A stretch of 64,000 bases of DNA, taken from assembly GCA_021775595.1 (NCBI GenBank), contig JAJFHN010000010.1, forward strand, positions 1-64,000, in the 5' to 3' direction. A model generated the notes under the pieces. The model was not told the origin of the DNA. It made no database searches and saw only the letters and a list, made by a program, of their open reading frames with translations. Below are positions 33,793 through 42,533 of this stretch, in pieces. Both the position numbers and the translations under genes were made by a program. The stretch is from Hyphomicrobiales bacterium. GTDB lineage: Bacteria; Pseudomonadota; Alphaproteobacteria; Rhizobiales; Methyloligellaceae. Position 1 is the first letter of the stretch; each line of letters starts with the position of its first letter.

Positions 33793-35248
33793 CGGAATGC
33801 TCCGCGCCAAGAGCGGCGGCAACGGCTTCGTGATCTGAAAACGGAATGACGCGGTCGCCGACGATCTGACCGGTCTCGTGCCCCTTGCCGGCGATCAAAA
33901 CCAGATCGCCTTCCTGCGCGGCATCGATCGCCGCGGCGATGGCCTCGGCGCGGTCACCGATTTCGCGTGCCTCGGGAACGCTTTTCATGATTTGCGCGCG
34001 GATGACGTCCGGTGCTTCACCGCGCGGATTGTCGTCGGTGACGATGACCAAGTCCGCCCGGTCACCGGCAACGGCGCCCATCAGCGGGCGCTTGCCGGTG
34101 TCTCGGTCGCCGCCACAGCCAAATGCCACGATCAAGCGCGAGCGGACATAAGGGCGAAGCGCGTCGAGCGCATGGGCCAGGGCATCGGGCGTATGGGCGT
34201 AATCGATAAAGACGGGGGCGCCATTGCTCGAGGCGCCGCACAGATCGAGGCGACCGTGTGCGCCCTTCAACTGGCTAAGCAACGGCAACACATCGCCTGC
34301 CGCACCCCCACAGCCGATCGCCAACCCCGCCGCGACGAGCGCGTTGGACGTCTGGAAGGCGCCAACCAGGGGCAGCGCGATGTCGAAGGATTTTCCACCA
34401 GCTCCTATAGAAAGCTGCTGACCGAAGCCCTCGATAATGGCGCCACGCAGGGTGAGATCCTCGCCCGCTTCTCCGACCGTGATCAATCGTGCGCCGCGGG
34501 TTTTTGCCGCCGCGCAAAAGACATCCGCATGAAGCGCGTCGGCATTGACGATCGCAGCGCCGGTTTCGGGCAGCAATTCATCGAAAAGACGGCGCTTTTG
34601 AGCGAGATAATCTTCAAAACTGCCATGGTAATCGAGGTGATCGCGCGAAATATTCGTGAAGGCGGCGGCTTTCAATTTTAGCCCATCAAGGCGGCGTTGT
34701 TGCAGGCCATGGCTGGAGGCCTCAACGGCAACATGGCTGACACCCTGCTTTGCGGCCTCGGCCAGCAAGGCGTGCAACACGACCGGATCGGGCGTGGTGT
34801 GGGCGAGCAGCACGCTGCCATGAGCACTGTTTAGTCCAACCGTTCCGAGGCTCGCTGCATCGAATCCCATGGCCTGCCAAATCTGCTGCAAAAAGGAGAC
34901 GACGGAGGTCTTGCCGTTGGTGCCGGTGACGGCGGCGGCGGTTTTGGGTTGCCTCTTGTAAAATCGCGCCGCCATAAGCGCCAACGCCTGGCGGGGATCG
35001 GCGTCTTCGATTACGGGAACCGGCACATCTGCAACGTCAACGCTGCCGGTGGGCAGCAAGACGGCGGCGGCGCCATTTTCGATGGCCGCCTGCATGAATT
35101 TGACGCCGTCGGTTTGGCTGCCGGGCAGGGCCGCAAACAAATAGCCCTTCTCTACTTTCCGGCTGTCAGCAGAAAGCCCCTTGATGGCCACTCTGGACCA
35201 AAACCCGGGCACACCATGTCGCGGCCCAACGAGATCACTCAAGCGCAT
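33785..35248 (-). CDS. murE: UDP-MurNAc-tripeptide synthetase MurE, meso-diaminopimelate type
   Basis: This enzyme adds the third residue of the stem peptide. It has 487 aa. The ATP loop is TGTNGKTS at 108-115. The selectivity motif DNPR is at 406-409, which marks meso-diaminopimelate as the substrate, in line with Gram-negative peptidoglycan. YAHTPDALAHALDAL and IAGKGHETGQ in the C-terminal part are also family-specific. There are 50 nt between the ftsI stop and the ATG. Confidence 0.97.
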   Translation of the reverse strand: MRLSDLVGPRHGVPGFWSRVAIKGLSADSRKVEKGYLFAALPGSQTDGVKFMQAAIENGAAAVLLPTGSVDVADVPVPVIEDADPRQALALMAARFYKRQPKTAAAVTGTNGKTSVVSFLQQIWQAMGFDAASLGTVGLNSAHGSVLLAHTTPDPVVLHALLAEAAKQGVSHVAVEASSHGLQQRRLDGLKLKAAAFTNISRDHLDYHGSFEDYLAQKRRLFDELLPETGAAIVNADALHADVFCAAAKTRGARLITVGEAGEDLTLRGAIIEGFGQQLSIGAGGKSFDIALPLVGAFQTSNALVAAGLAIGCGGAAGDVLPLLSQLKGAHGRLDLCGASSNGAPVFIDYAHTPDALAHALDALRPYVRSRLIVAFGCGGDRDTGKRPLMGAVAGDRADLVIVTDDNPRGEAPDVIRAQIMKSVPEAREIGDRAEAIAAAIDAAQEGDLVLIAGKGHETGQIVGDRVIPFSDHEAVAAALGAEHSDV

Positions 35249-35298
35249 TGGCGATCCGGCGGGTTAAGCCGGCTCATTTCACATCGGATTGGAGATCG

Positions 35299-36990
35299 TT
35301 AATAGGAAGCGGAAATGAGTTCGTCAAACTCTTGCGAGGTCTGCGACCGGTGCGAGACGCCGAGCAAGGTGGCGGCGCGCTCGATGAATCGGCGCGCTGT
35401 CGGCGCGGCGTTGACACCCGCGGTGGCGCGATTTTGCGTCTCTTCGACGCGCTGGGGCTCATCGAGCATAACCAGAATGACGTATTTGGGCTCATCAGCG
35501 GGAAAGACGCCGATAAACGACGTCAGCAGTTGATCGCGGCTGTAACGCCCATTGACGACCTTCTCAGCCGTGCCTGTCTTACCGCCAACGCGAAAGCCCT
35601 TGGCGTCGGCCTGGCGCGCGGTGCCGCTTTCCACATTGAGGCGCATAAGGCCTCGCATTTGCTTGCTGGTGCGTTCACTCACGACGCGTTCGGCATAGGG
35701 CACGCGGCCGGGCTTCTTCTTCAAGAAGGTGGGCGTCACTTCATAGCCGCCGTTCATCAGCGCAGCGGCGCCGGCGGCGACATGGAGCGGTGTGACGGAG
35801 AGCCCATGACCGAAGGCAATGGTCATCGTGTTGATCTTCTGCCAATTGGCCGGAACGATCGGATGAGCGGTCTCACCCAATTCCGTTTCGATGCGCTGCA
35901 GCATTCCGAGCTTGCTGAGAAATGCCTTGTGGCGGGCAATGCCGATATCAAGCGCAAGCTTGGCGGTGCCGATGTTGGACGAGTAAGTGAAAATCTCTGG
36001 GACGGTCAGCCAGCGGCGCTGGGCGTGGAAGTCTTTGATGGTGAAGGACGCGATGCGAATGGGCTCGGTTGCGTCGTACTTGCTCTCCATGCCGGCCACG
36101 CCCAAATCGAGTGCCGCGGCCGTGGTGAAAATCTTGAACACCGATCCCATTTCGAACAGACCGGCCGTCAAGCGATTGAAGCGCCCCTTGTCCTGGGCCT
36201 GGCTGCGCTGATTGGGATCGAAGTCGGGAAGCGAACTGATCGCCAGAACCTCACCGCTCATGACGTCCATCACCAGACCCATCGCCGCTTGCGCCTGGTA
36301 GCGTTTGATCGCGTCCTCCAGCTCCTCGCGCAAGGCGTGCTGTACGCCGAGGTCGATCGACAATTCGATCTTGGGTTCGCTCGCTTGGCGGGCGCCGGAG
36401 GAGACCATCATCATGTTGAGCGAACGGTCGATATATCGCTCCATCCCCGCCAGACCCAGATTGTCGATGTCCACGAAACCAAGAACATGCGCCGCCGTGC
36501 GTCCGGCCGGATAAACGCGGTGGTGCTCATCGACAAAGGCTACGCCCGGCAAGCCCAATTCGTGGATGTCGGCCTGTTGGCGTGGCGAGAGCTCGCGCTC
36601 GATCCAGGCAAACCTGCCGCCGCCGCGAAGACGGCGGAGCAGCGCCTTGGTGTTGAGATGAGGCATGACATTCGACAATTGATCGACGACGTCATCCAAA
36701 TCGGTGATCGATTGGGGGTCGGCATAGAGCGAGGCGGCCTGAATGTCGGTCGCCAAAATACGTCCCTTGCGATCGACCATGGTGGGCCGATGCAACGCCG
36801 TGCTGACCGGCAAGGCCTCCAAATTATCACCGCCGCCGGTTGCCATGAAGCCGAATGAAGCGAGCCGCCCGGCCACGACCGCGAACACCACCGCAAAGCA
36901 CAATGCCATCAAGGCAAAGCGGCCGGTTTGCGCGCTCGTCGTCGACCGATAAATACCGGTCTTCGAAATGATCTCTAATAAACGCTTCAT
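35299..36990 (-). CDS. ftsI: Septal peptidoglycan transpeptidase FtsI (PBP3)
   Basis: This class B penicillin-binding protein crosslinks septal peptidoglycan alongside FtsW. It has 563 aa. A cytoplasmic N-terminus and one membrane anchor lie at about 25-48, followed by the pedestal domain (VDRKGRILATD) and the transpeptidase domain with SVFK (nucleophile S283), SSN at 337-339 and KTG at 471-473. A TTG at 36996 is in frame two codons before the ATG at 36990; the ATG is chosen. No clear ribosome site is seen. Confidence 0.97.
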   Translation of the reverse strand: MKRLLEIISKTGIYRSTTSAQTGRFALMALCFAVVFAVVAGRLASFGFMATGGGDNLEALPVSTALHRPTMVDRKGRILATDIQAASLYADPQSITDLDDVVDQLSNVMPHLNTKALLRRLRGGGRFAWIERELSPRQQADIHELGLPGVAFVDEHHRVYPAGRTAAHVLGFVDIDNLGLAGMERYIDRSLNMMMVSSGARQASEPKIELSIDLGVQHALREELEDAIKRYQAQAAMGLVMDVMSGEVLAISSLPDFDPNQRSQAQDKGRFNRLTAGLFEMGSVFKIFTTAAALDLGVAGMESKYDATEPIRIASFTIKDFHAQRRWLTVPEIFTYSSNIGTAKLALDIGIARHKAFLSKLGMLQRIETELGETAHPIVPANWQKINTMTIAFGHGLSVTPLHVAAGAAALMNGGYEVTPTFLKKKPGRVPYAERVVSERTSKQMRGLMRLNVESGTARQADAKGFRVGGKTGTAEKVVNGRYSRDQLLTSFIGVFPADEPKYVILVMLDEPQRVEETQNRATAGVNAAPTARRFIERAATLLGVSHRSQTSQEFDELISASY

Positions 36991-37034
36991 TTTCAACGTT
37001 CTACCGTTCTCGCTCGCTCGATCCGATGTGGCGT

Positions 37035-37292
37035 TTAGTCGTCGGTTGAAATCTGATTGCCTTGGATGGGCCGCAGGCCAAGATGGGCGCGCGCCAACCG
37101 TTCAAGCCGAGCCGGCCGATTGAGATGGCTCCATTCGGCGCGCAGAATAGCGATCACGTCGCGCTCTTCGGCGATGCCCCGCTGCAATGACGCGACGCGA
37201 TTGTCGAGACTGCGCGTCTCGTATTTCACCTGATAAATGACGGCGGCAAGTGCGACGAGAATGGTTGCCAGAAAGAATGTGACGATACGCAT
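37035..37292 (-). CDS. ftsL: Cell division protein FtsL
   Basis: This is an 85-aa bitopic protein: an N-terminal membrane span (residues 4-20, VTFFLATILVALAAVIY) followed by a short coiled-coil and ERLARAHLGLRPIQGNQ. FtsL forms the FtsQLB subcomplex that activates FtsWI. Sequence conservation in the family is low. The call rests on topology, size, the RLARAHLGLRP-type end and the position between rsmH and ftsI. Confidence 0.9.
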   Translation of the reverse strand: MRIVTFFLATILVALAAVIYQVKYETRSLDNRVASLQRGIAEERDVIAILRAEWSHLNRPARLERLARAHLGLRPIQGNQISTDD

Positions 37293-37310
37293 GACGAACT
37301 CCGGTTTGAA

Positions 37311-38348
37311 TCAGGTTGCCGATCCGGCAACCAGCGGCAGGCCAATGTCTTGGGTTGCGGGCGATAGGGGCGGCGAGGCTGTGCGCTCCGCGGCGCGCAA
37401 ACGGGCAGAGCGTGCACGCGGATTGCGCGCGGTCTCTTGGGGCGCGGGGCGCAAGGGACGGCGATTGATCAAACGAAACGAGGGCAGCGAGGCCGGTTTA
37501 TCTATCGGCGGTCGATGGCGCGAGGGCCCAGGCGCGGGCTTGGCGCAGTAATTGAGAAAGCGCTTGGCGATGCGATCTTCGAGGGAATGGAAGGTCACAA
37601 CCACCAAGCGCCCTTCAGCCCGCAACAGCCGCTCGGATGCGAGCAGACCGTTGGCCAATTCCAAGAGTTCATTGTTGACGTAGAGCCTGAGCGCCTGAAA
37701 CGTGCGCGTCGCTGGATGCTTGGCCGAACCGGGGCGGCGCCCGAGCACGCCTGAGACCAAATCGGCAAGTTGGCTTGTGCGTTCAAACGGTTCGCTCGCC
37801 CGCGCGCCTACGATTGCGCGAGCGATCGCGCGGGCCCGCCGCTCTTCGCCGAACACGGCGATGATTTGAGCCAGGTCGTCTTCGCTCAGAGAATTGACGG
37901 CATCGGCTGCGCTTTCTCCCTCGCCCGACATCCGCATATCGAGCGGACCGTCGGTCTGAAAAGAAAAGCCGCGCTCGGGCGTGTCGAGTTGCATGGAGGA
38001 GACGCCAAGATCAAGCGCAATGCCGTCAACGCTCTCGATGTCATGGCGGGCAGCAATGGTTTCCATTTCGGCAAACGAGCCTTGCGCGAAGCGCAAACGA
38101 CCGTCGAATCTGCGCGCGAGCGATGCACCGGCGGCGATGGCTGAGGGATCGCGGTCGACGGCGATGACAATGCAGTCGGCTGCCTCAAGCAAGGCCTGTG
38201 AATAGCCGCCCGCGCCAAATGTGCCGTCTAGATAAACGCCGCCGTCCTTGGGCGCGATGGCCTCAAGCGCCTCAGAAAGTAGGACGGGAATGTGGCGGGC
38301 TGGTCCGCCAGCGGCACCCGATCGTGTCGTGCCGCGGCCCGCCGTCAT
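37311..38348 (-). CDS. rsmH: 16S rRNA (cytosine-1402-N4)-methyltransferase RsmH (MraW)
   Basis: This SAM-dependent enzyme methylates C1402 in the ribosomal decoding centre. It has 345 aa. The SAM motif is GGVYLDGTFGAGGYSQALLE; other RsmH landmarks are ALDLGVSSMQLDTPERGFSF, EERRARAIARAIV and VVTFHSLEDRIAKRFL. The start overlaps the mraZ stop by 4 nt (ATGA). The C-terminal region is Arg- and Pro-rich. Confidence 0.97.
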   Translation of the reverse strand: MTAGRGTTRSGAAGGPARHIPVLLSEALEAIAPKDGGVYLDGTFGAGGYSQALLEAADCIVIAVDRDPSAIAAGASLARRFDGRLRFAQGSFAEMETIAARHDIESVDGIALDLGVSSMQLDTPERGFSFQTDGPLDMRMSGEGESAADAVNSLSEDDLAQIIAVFGEERRARAIARAIVGARASEPFERTSQLADLVSGVLGRRPGSAKHPATRTFQALRLYVNNELLELANGLLASERLLRAEGRLVVVTFHSLEDRIAKRFLNYCAKPAPGPSRHRPPIDKPASLPSFRLINRRPLRPAPQETARNPRARSARLRAAERTASPPLSPATQDIGLPLVAGSAT

Positions 38349-38827
38349 TCCCGTCCCCCCTCTGCAGTGCCGCTTTCACGGCCCCCCGCGCCGAGCAATT
38401 TTTTGAGCTTAGAAAGCTTTTCACGTCCCTGAGCGAATTCGGCCTCAAAGCGCGAGGGCTCCCAAATTTGAAACTTGCCGCCAAGACCAACAAAGGTGAC
38501 GCGGTTGGCGATGCCGGCGTAGTCGCGCAGCCGTTCGGGCAGCACGATGCGGCCGTCTTGGTCGAGGCTGATGATTTCGCTGGCGCCAAACAACGCCATA
38601 GCGAGGTGATCGCGCTCATCGGAATAGGGCGCAAGCGCTTCGAGAAGATTTTGGATTTTATCGACGAGACGTTGTCCGCCCGCATCGAGCGCGTCGTCGT
38701 CCAATGATGGATAGCAGTAAATGCCCTCGAGCCCGTCTTTGGCGAGAACATTGCGGAAAGAAACCGGAACAGATACACGCCCCTTGGCGTCGATCTTGTT
38801 TGTGAATGTGGAGACAAACTGATCCAT
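38345..38827 (-). CDS. mraZ: Transcriptional regulator MraZ
   Basis: MraZ is an AbrB-like (double SpoVT-AbrB) DNA-binding protein that controls its own division and cell-wall operon. It has 160 aa from the ATG at 38827, preceded by an AGGGGGAG purine run. An in-frame GTG at 38842 is the other possible start. The first swapped-hairpin domain shows STFTNKIDAKGRVSVPVSFR; the second shows SLDQDGRIVLPERLRDYAG. It is the first gene of the cluster. Its predicted target, an array of TGGGN-type repeats with 10-bp spacing, lies about 170-245 bp upstream. Confidence 0.96.
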   Translation of the reverse strand: MDQFVSTFTNKIDAKGRVSVPVSFRNVLAKDGLEGIYCYPSLDDDALDAGGQRLVDKIQNLLEALAPYSDERDHLAMALFGASEIISLDQDGRIVLPERLRDYAGIANRVTFVGLGGKFQIWEPSRFEAEFAQGREKLSKLKKLLGAGGRESGTAEGGRE

Positions 38828-38914
38828 CTCCCCCTCTCGCACCCTGCTGCTACGCGATCACTAGTTGCCGCCAGTGCGGCCTGACGCTGTACCGCTCTCT
38901 CATCGGATGGTGCC

Positions 38915-38977
38915 GGGGAGAGGCGGGCTGACGCTCCCGTGGCCTCAGAGCAGCGATGCCTCAAAAGACCTCTCCCC
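38915..38977 (-). promoter_or_regulatory. Structured leader hairpin in the mraZ 5' UTR
   Basis: A perfect 9-bp complementarity joins 38915-38923 (GGGGAGAGG on the plus strand) and 38969-38977 (CCTCTCCCC). Inside it, GCTG+CTC (38927-38930, 38934-38936) pairs with GAGCAGC (38948-38954), leaving a 3-nt bulge and an 11-nt loop. If transcription starts near 39002 as the promoter suggests, this element lies in the mRNA leader, between operator and mraZ. No known RNA family is recognised. Confidence 0.45.
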
Positions 38978-38997
38978 AAGTGGCCCCATTTTCCGAA

Positions 38998-39072
38998 CGG
39001 GTAAAAATGGGATATCATGGGATTTTATGGGCGTCAATGGAAACAGTAGGGATTTGCGGGTTGATAGCGGGT
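38998..39072. promoter_or_regulatory. MraZ-box-like operator: GG(G) elements in strict 10-bp phase
   Basis: On the plus strand, pentamers spaced exactly 10 bp apart read CGGGT (38998), TGGGA (39008), TGGGA (39018), TGGGC (39028), TGGAA (39038), AGGGA (39048), GGGTT (39058) and CGGGT (39068). The known E. coli MraZ operator is a set of TGGGN direct repeats with 5-nt spacers, so three consecutive copies match exactly and the others are degenerate. The array covers the predicted dcw promoter and lies upstream of mraZ, fitting autorepression. Confidence 0.75.
39009..39037 (-). promoter_or_regulatory. Predicted sigma-70-type promoter of the mraZ/dcw operon
   Basis: On the minus strand a -35 box TTGACG (39037-39032) and a -10-like TATCCC (39014-39009) are separated by 17 nt. 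Each box overlaps a repeat of the MraZ-type array. The -35 is strong and the -10 is poor, as often in alphaproteobacteria. The predicted transcript would start near 39002, leaving a leader of about 175 nt before the mraZ ATG. Confidence 0.5.
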
Positions 39073-39298
39073 TAAATCACCCCGCGGGGGCTCCCAGAAC
39101 ATCCAATGATCGCGGTTTAGGGTTAAGCGAGTATTGAAATAATTTCGCACGCAGCTGATTCACTCGCCGGTTGCCCTGCCCCATCACCGCCAATAAGGTC
39201 GTTCAGACTCACCATGTGCTTCGCCGACCACCGACCGCTGCCAGGCAGACGGCCGGAGGGTTGCGGCGGGCGCTTGCGGGGATGCGAGCATCGGAACG

Positions 39299-40222
39299 AT
39301 GAAGACGAAGCTCATAGTGGCAGCAGCGATGTGCGCGCTGGCGATCGGCGCCTGCGCCCGGATCGCTGATCCGCCGCCGCAGCAGGCAAATCAATTCACC
39401 AACGTCGCAGGCAGCGCCGCGCCCATCAAGTTGGCTTACCGGGACGAGGGCAAAGGGTCGCCGCTGCTGATGCTGCATGGCTTTGGCGCCAACATTTATA
39501 CTTGGCGCAGTATCGAACCGGCGCTTGCCAAGCACCACCGGGTGATATCGGTCGACCTCAAGGGCTTTGGCCAATCGGACAAACCGTTTGACGATCAGTA
39601 TTCGGTGTTCGACCAAGCCAAGCTGATTGGCGATTTCATCGTGTCGAAAAACTTGAGGAATTTGACCGTGGTCGGCCATTCCTTCGGTGGCGGCGTTGCC
39701 CTATTGCTGGCAATGGACGAGCGTCCGCAGCTCAAGCGGCGCATCAAACGCCTGGTGTTGATCGACACCATCGCCTATCCGCAAAAAATTCCGGTTTTCT
39801 TCAAGATCCTGCGCACGCCCGTGGCCAATCATGTGAGCACGCGCGTGACGCCGCCCTACGTGCAAGCGCGCACAGCGCTCCGCATCGCCTACTACAATGA
39901 CGACATGATCAGCTTCCAGGACGTCGCCGCCTATGCGCAGCCACTGACCACGCCAGGCGGCAAACACGCGCTGATCGAGACGGCCAAGAGCATCGATCTC
40001 GACGATTTCAAAACGGTCACCGAGGGCTATGGCTCGATCAAGCAACCGGCGCTTATTATTTGGTGCGAACACGACAAGGTCGTGCCCGAAGCCGTTGGCC
40101 GCAAGCTGCACGCCACCATGCCGCGCTCGACGTTTCGCCAGATGAAGAATTGCGGGCACCTGCCGCAGGAAGAAAAACCGGAAGAGACGGCAAGCGCGAT
40201 CCTGGCTTTTCTGCAGCGTTGA
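39299..40222 (+). CDS. Alpha/beta hydrolase, predicted lipoprotein
   Basis: This is a 307-aa serine hydrolase of the alpha/beta fold with an N-terminal export signal. The N-terminus MKTKLIVAAAMCALAIGAC looks like a lipoprotein signal peptide with Cys19 as the acylation site. The oxyanion region is LLMLHGFGAN, the nucleophile elbow is VVGHSFGGG, the acid is in CEHDKVVPE and the catalytic His in NCGHLPQEE. The substrate is unknown; the fold includes esterases, epoxide hydrolases and haloalkane dehalogenases. It is divergent from the mraZ operon and convergent with rnpB. A GGA element sits a few bases before the ATG. Confidence 0.85.
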   Translation: MKTKLIVAAAMCALAIGACARIADPPPQQANQFTNVAGSAAPIKLAYRDEGKGSPLLMLHGFGANIYTWRSIEPALAKHHRVISVDLKGFGQSDKPFDDQYSVFDQAKLIGDFIVSKNLRNLTVVGHSFGGGVALLLAMDERPQLKRRIKRLVLIDTIAYPQKIPVFFKILRTPVANHVSTRVTPPYVQARTALRIAYYNDDMISFQDVAAYAQPLTTPGGKHALIETAKSIDLDDFKTVTEGYGSIKQPALIIWCEHDKVVPEAVGRKLHATMPRSTFRQMKNCGHLPQEEKPEETASAILAFLQR

Positions 40223-40242
40223 TATCCAATCCAAAATTGGAC

Positions 40243-40271
40243 GGCCGGCGCAGGGTTTGCCTGCACCGGCC
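40243..40271. terminator. Hairpin between convergent hydrolase and rnpB
   Basis: GGCCGGCGCAGG and CCTGCACCGGCC form a 12-nt stem with one mismatch and a short loop. It sits 20 nt after the hydrolase stop and about 10 nt beyond the rnpB 3' end. On the minus strand it is followed by CCAATTTTGG, a short T run. It is likely to act as a terminator for rnpB and perhaps for both transcripts. Confidence 0.55.
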
Positions 40272-40280
40272 GCTATCAAG

Positions 40281-40708
<428 letters not shown>

Positions 40709-40711
40709 ATT

Positions 40712-40742
40712 TCAATAAGGGGCTTTGAGGCCCATTGGTCAA
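40712..40742 (-). promoter_or_regulatory. Possible rnpB promoter
   Basis: On the minus strand TTGACC (40742-40737) and TATTGA (40717-40712) are 19 nt apart, with TTATTG giving 18. Transcription would begin close to the CATG that opens helix P1. The elements fit the position but the -10 is weak. Confidence 0.4.
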
Positions 40743-40778
40743 GACCGCATGACCGCCAGCGTGAACACAGACAATCCG

Positions 40779-41528
40779 CTAGAGCCGATCGATCAGGCGG
40801 CTGAGCGTGTCGATGGTCGAGAGATCGGCCCGGCCATCGACCCGGGCCTGACGGAAATGACGCTGAAAGGCCGTCACGGCGAGGTGTGTTGCGTTGTCAT
40901 AGAGACCGCTGATCTCCAAACCATAACCGTAGCGGGCAAGACGCTGCTGCAGAGCCTCGACTTCGGCGCCGCTGTCGCCCTCGCCCAGCCCTGCATCGCC
41001 TCCCAAGGGCGCGGGCGCGACCCAATGGCCGATGCCTTTCTTGGCAAGCCGCTGCCAGTCGAACTTCTCGCCGGGATCGCGCTTGCGCGCGGGCGCCACG
41101 TCGGAGTGGGCCAGCACGCGGGCGGGCGGTATGGCGTGGCGTTTGAGGATGTCTGTGCAGATGGCCTCCAGGCCTTGCATCTGGGCATCGGGGAAGTCGG
41201 GGTAGCCGAAGTCGGGACCCGCATTGTGTATCTCGATGCCGATGGAGCACGAGTTGATGTCGTCCTCGCCGGCCCAATGCGCGAGGCCGGCATGCCAGGC
41301 GCGCATCGCCTCATCGACCATCTGGGTGACACGGCCTTCTTCGTCGATCAGATAGTGGGCCGAGACACGCGACTCTTCGCGCGTCAGCCAATCGAGCGCG
41401 CCCTCGGCCGACTCCATGCCGGTGTAATGGAGCAGCAAAATATCGACCGCGCGCCCGTCACGGCGGTCTTCGCAATTGGGCGAAGGGCACCAGAGCGTGG
41501 CAAGCGGGCTGTCGGGCTCAGACTTCAT
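40779..41528 (-). CDS. N-acetylmuramoyl-L-alanine amidase, AmiD type with peptidoglycan-binding domain
   Basis: This is a 249-aa zinc amidase that cleaves the bond between MurNAc and L-Ala. The Amidase_2 domain carries predicted zinc ligands H34 (LLLHYTGM), H141 (VLAHSDVAPARK) and D151. A C-terminal PG_binding_1 domain (about 182-249, DSGAEVEALQQRLARYGYGL) follows. No signal peptide is visible, so it may act in the cytoplasm on recycled anhydro-muropeptides, as AmpD does, or the export signal lies elsewhere. It lies 70 bp upstream of rnpB and 63 bp downstream of the TerB-DnaJ gene, on the same strand as both. Confidence 0.92.
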   Translation of the reverse strand: MKSEPDSPLATLWCPSPNCEDRRDGRAVDILLLHYTGMESAEGALDWLTREESRVSAHYLIDEEGRVTQMVDEAMRAWHAGLAHWAGEDDINSCSIGIEIHNAGPDFGYPDFPDAQMQGLEAICTDILKRHAIPPARVLAHSDVAPARKRDPGEKFDWQRLAKKGIGHWVAPAPLGGDAGLGEGDSGAEVEALQQRLARYGYGLEISGLYDNATHLAVTAFQRHFRQARVDGRADLSTIDTLSRLIDRL

Positions 41529-41591
41529 GTCAGGTTAGTCGCGGGCATGTCCGCCATGAGCGCCGGGCCGAGGCGATCGGACTGCCCAGCC

Positions 41592-42311
41592 TCACATGCC
41601 CCGTTCGGCCGCAATCGAATCATAGGCCTCGTTGATCGCGGCGATCTTCTCGGTGGCGATCGAGATGAATTCTTCCGGCACACCACGCGCGATCAGCTTG
41701 TCGGGATGATTTTCCGCAACAAGCTTGCGGTAGCGCGATTTCAGTTCGTCATTGGAAATGTCGGGCGTCACGCCGAGCACGTCGTAGGGATTGCGCTTGT
41801 TGGAGGCAACGTGACGGGCCTGAATGTATTTGAATTCCGTCTCCGAAAATCCAAAGCGCTTGGCGACCTCGGCGAGATATTGTTCTTCGGTTGGATGAAC
41901 GACTTCGTCGGCCTTGGCGATATGGAAAAGGCCTTCAAGCACGTCTTCCAGCAGCTGACGATTGTCCTTGAACATGCTGGCCAACTGTTCGGCGTAAGCC
42001 TCGTAACCAGCCACATCCTGTTTGGCCAAATTGAAGACGCGCGCGACGTTCTTCATCTCGCCTTCGGGCACCTTGAAGACCTCTTTGAAGGCGTTCACCT
42101 CGTCTTTGGTGACCACGCCATCAGCCTTGGCCATCTTGGCGCCGAGCGCAATCACGCCAATGGTGAACGCAACCTGGTTTTCGCCTGCTTCTTCGTCGCC
42201 TTTATCGCGATCGATGACATAATGGCCGGCAAATCCGCCCACCAACGCGCCAATAGGACCGCCAACCGCCAGTCCCGCCGCAGCGCCTGCCAATTTCCCC
42301 CATATGGACAT
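41592..42311 (-). CDS. TerB-domain protein with C-terminal J domain (DjlA-like)
   Basis: This is a 239-aa co-chaperone-like protein. A Gly/Ala-rich, possibly membrane-inserting N-terminus (GKLAGAAAGLAVGGPIGALV) leads into a TerB-like helical domain (about 45-155, with KMAKADGVVTKDEV and HIAKADEVVHPTEE). A DnaJ domain from NPYDVLGVTPDIS contains the HPD motif (ENHPDKL) that stimulates DnaK. The architecture matches DjlA. In-frame starts exist at GTG 42329 and ATG 42323; the ATG at 42311 gives the usual MSIWGK start. Confidence 0.9.
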   Translation of the reverse strand: MSIWGKLAGAAAGLAVGGPIGALVGGFAGHYVIDRDKGDEEAGENQVAFTIGVIALGAKMAKADGVVTKDEVNAFKEVFKVPEGEMKNVARVFNLAKQDVAGYEAYAEQLASMFKDNRQLLEDVLEGLFHIAKADEVVHPTEEQYLAEVAKRFGFSETEFKYIQARHVASNKRNPYDVLGVTPDISNDELKSRYRKLVAENHPDKLIARGVPEEFISIATEKIAAINEAYDSIAAERGM

Positions 42312-42533
42312 GGGCCGCAGCATAACCACTTTTGCGAAAAATGCATGGGTAGATTTTACGCAATTTGACGCGCCCGGCCGACGCCCCAGATGGGGCCCAA
42401 TTGGGAGTCTAGCGCCGTTCGGTCATGAACGATTCAGGCGGCGGCCAGGTGTCGGCAATATGGGCGTTTGCCCAGCGGCACACCGCCTGATGCACGGGCA
42501 ACGGATCCTCGCCCGCGATCGGCTTGGCGGGGC

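Noticed and set aside
39136-39146. GAAATAATTTC palindrome upstream of the hydrolase
   Set aside because: Short AT-rich palindromes of this kind occur by chance, and no second element supports a binding site.
40725-42368. 547-aa plus-strand frame across the amidase and TerB-DnaJ genes
   Set aside because: It is opposite two recognised genes and spans their intergenic gap; no domain is recognisable.
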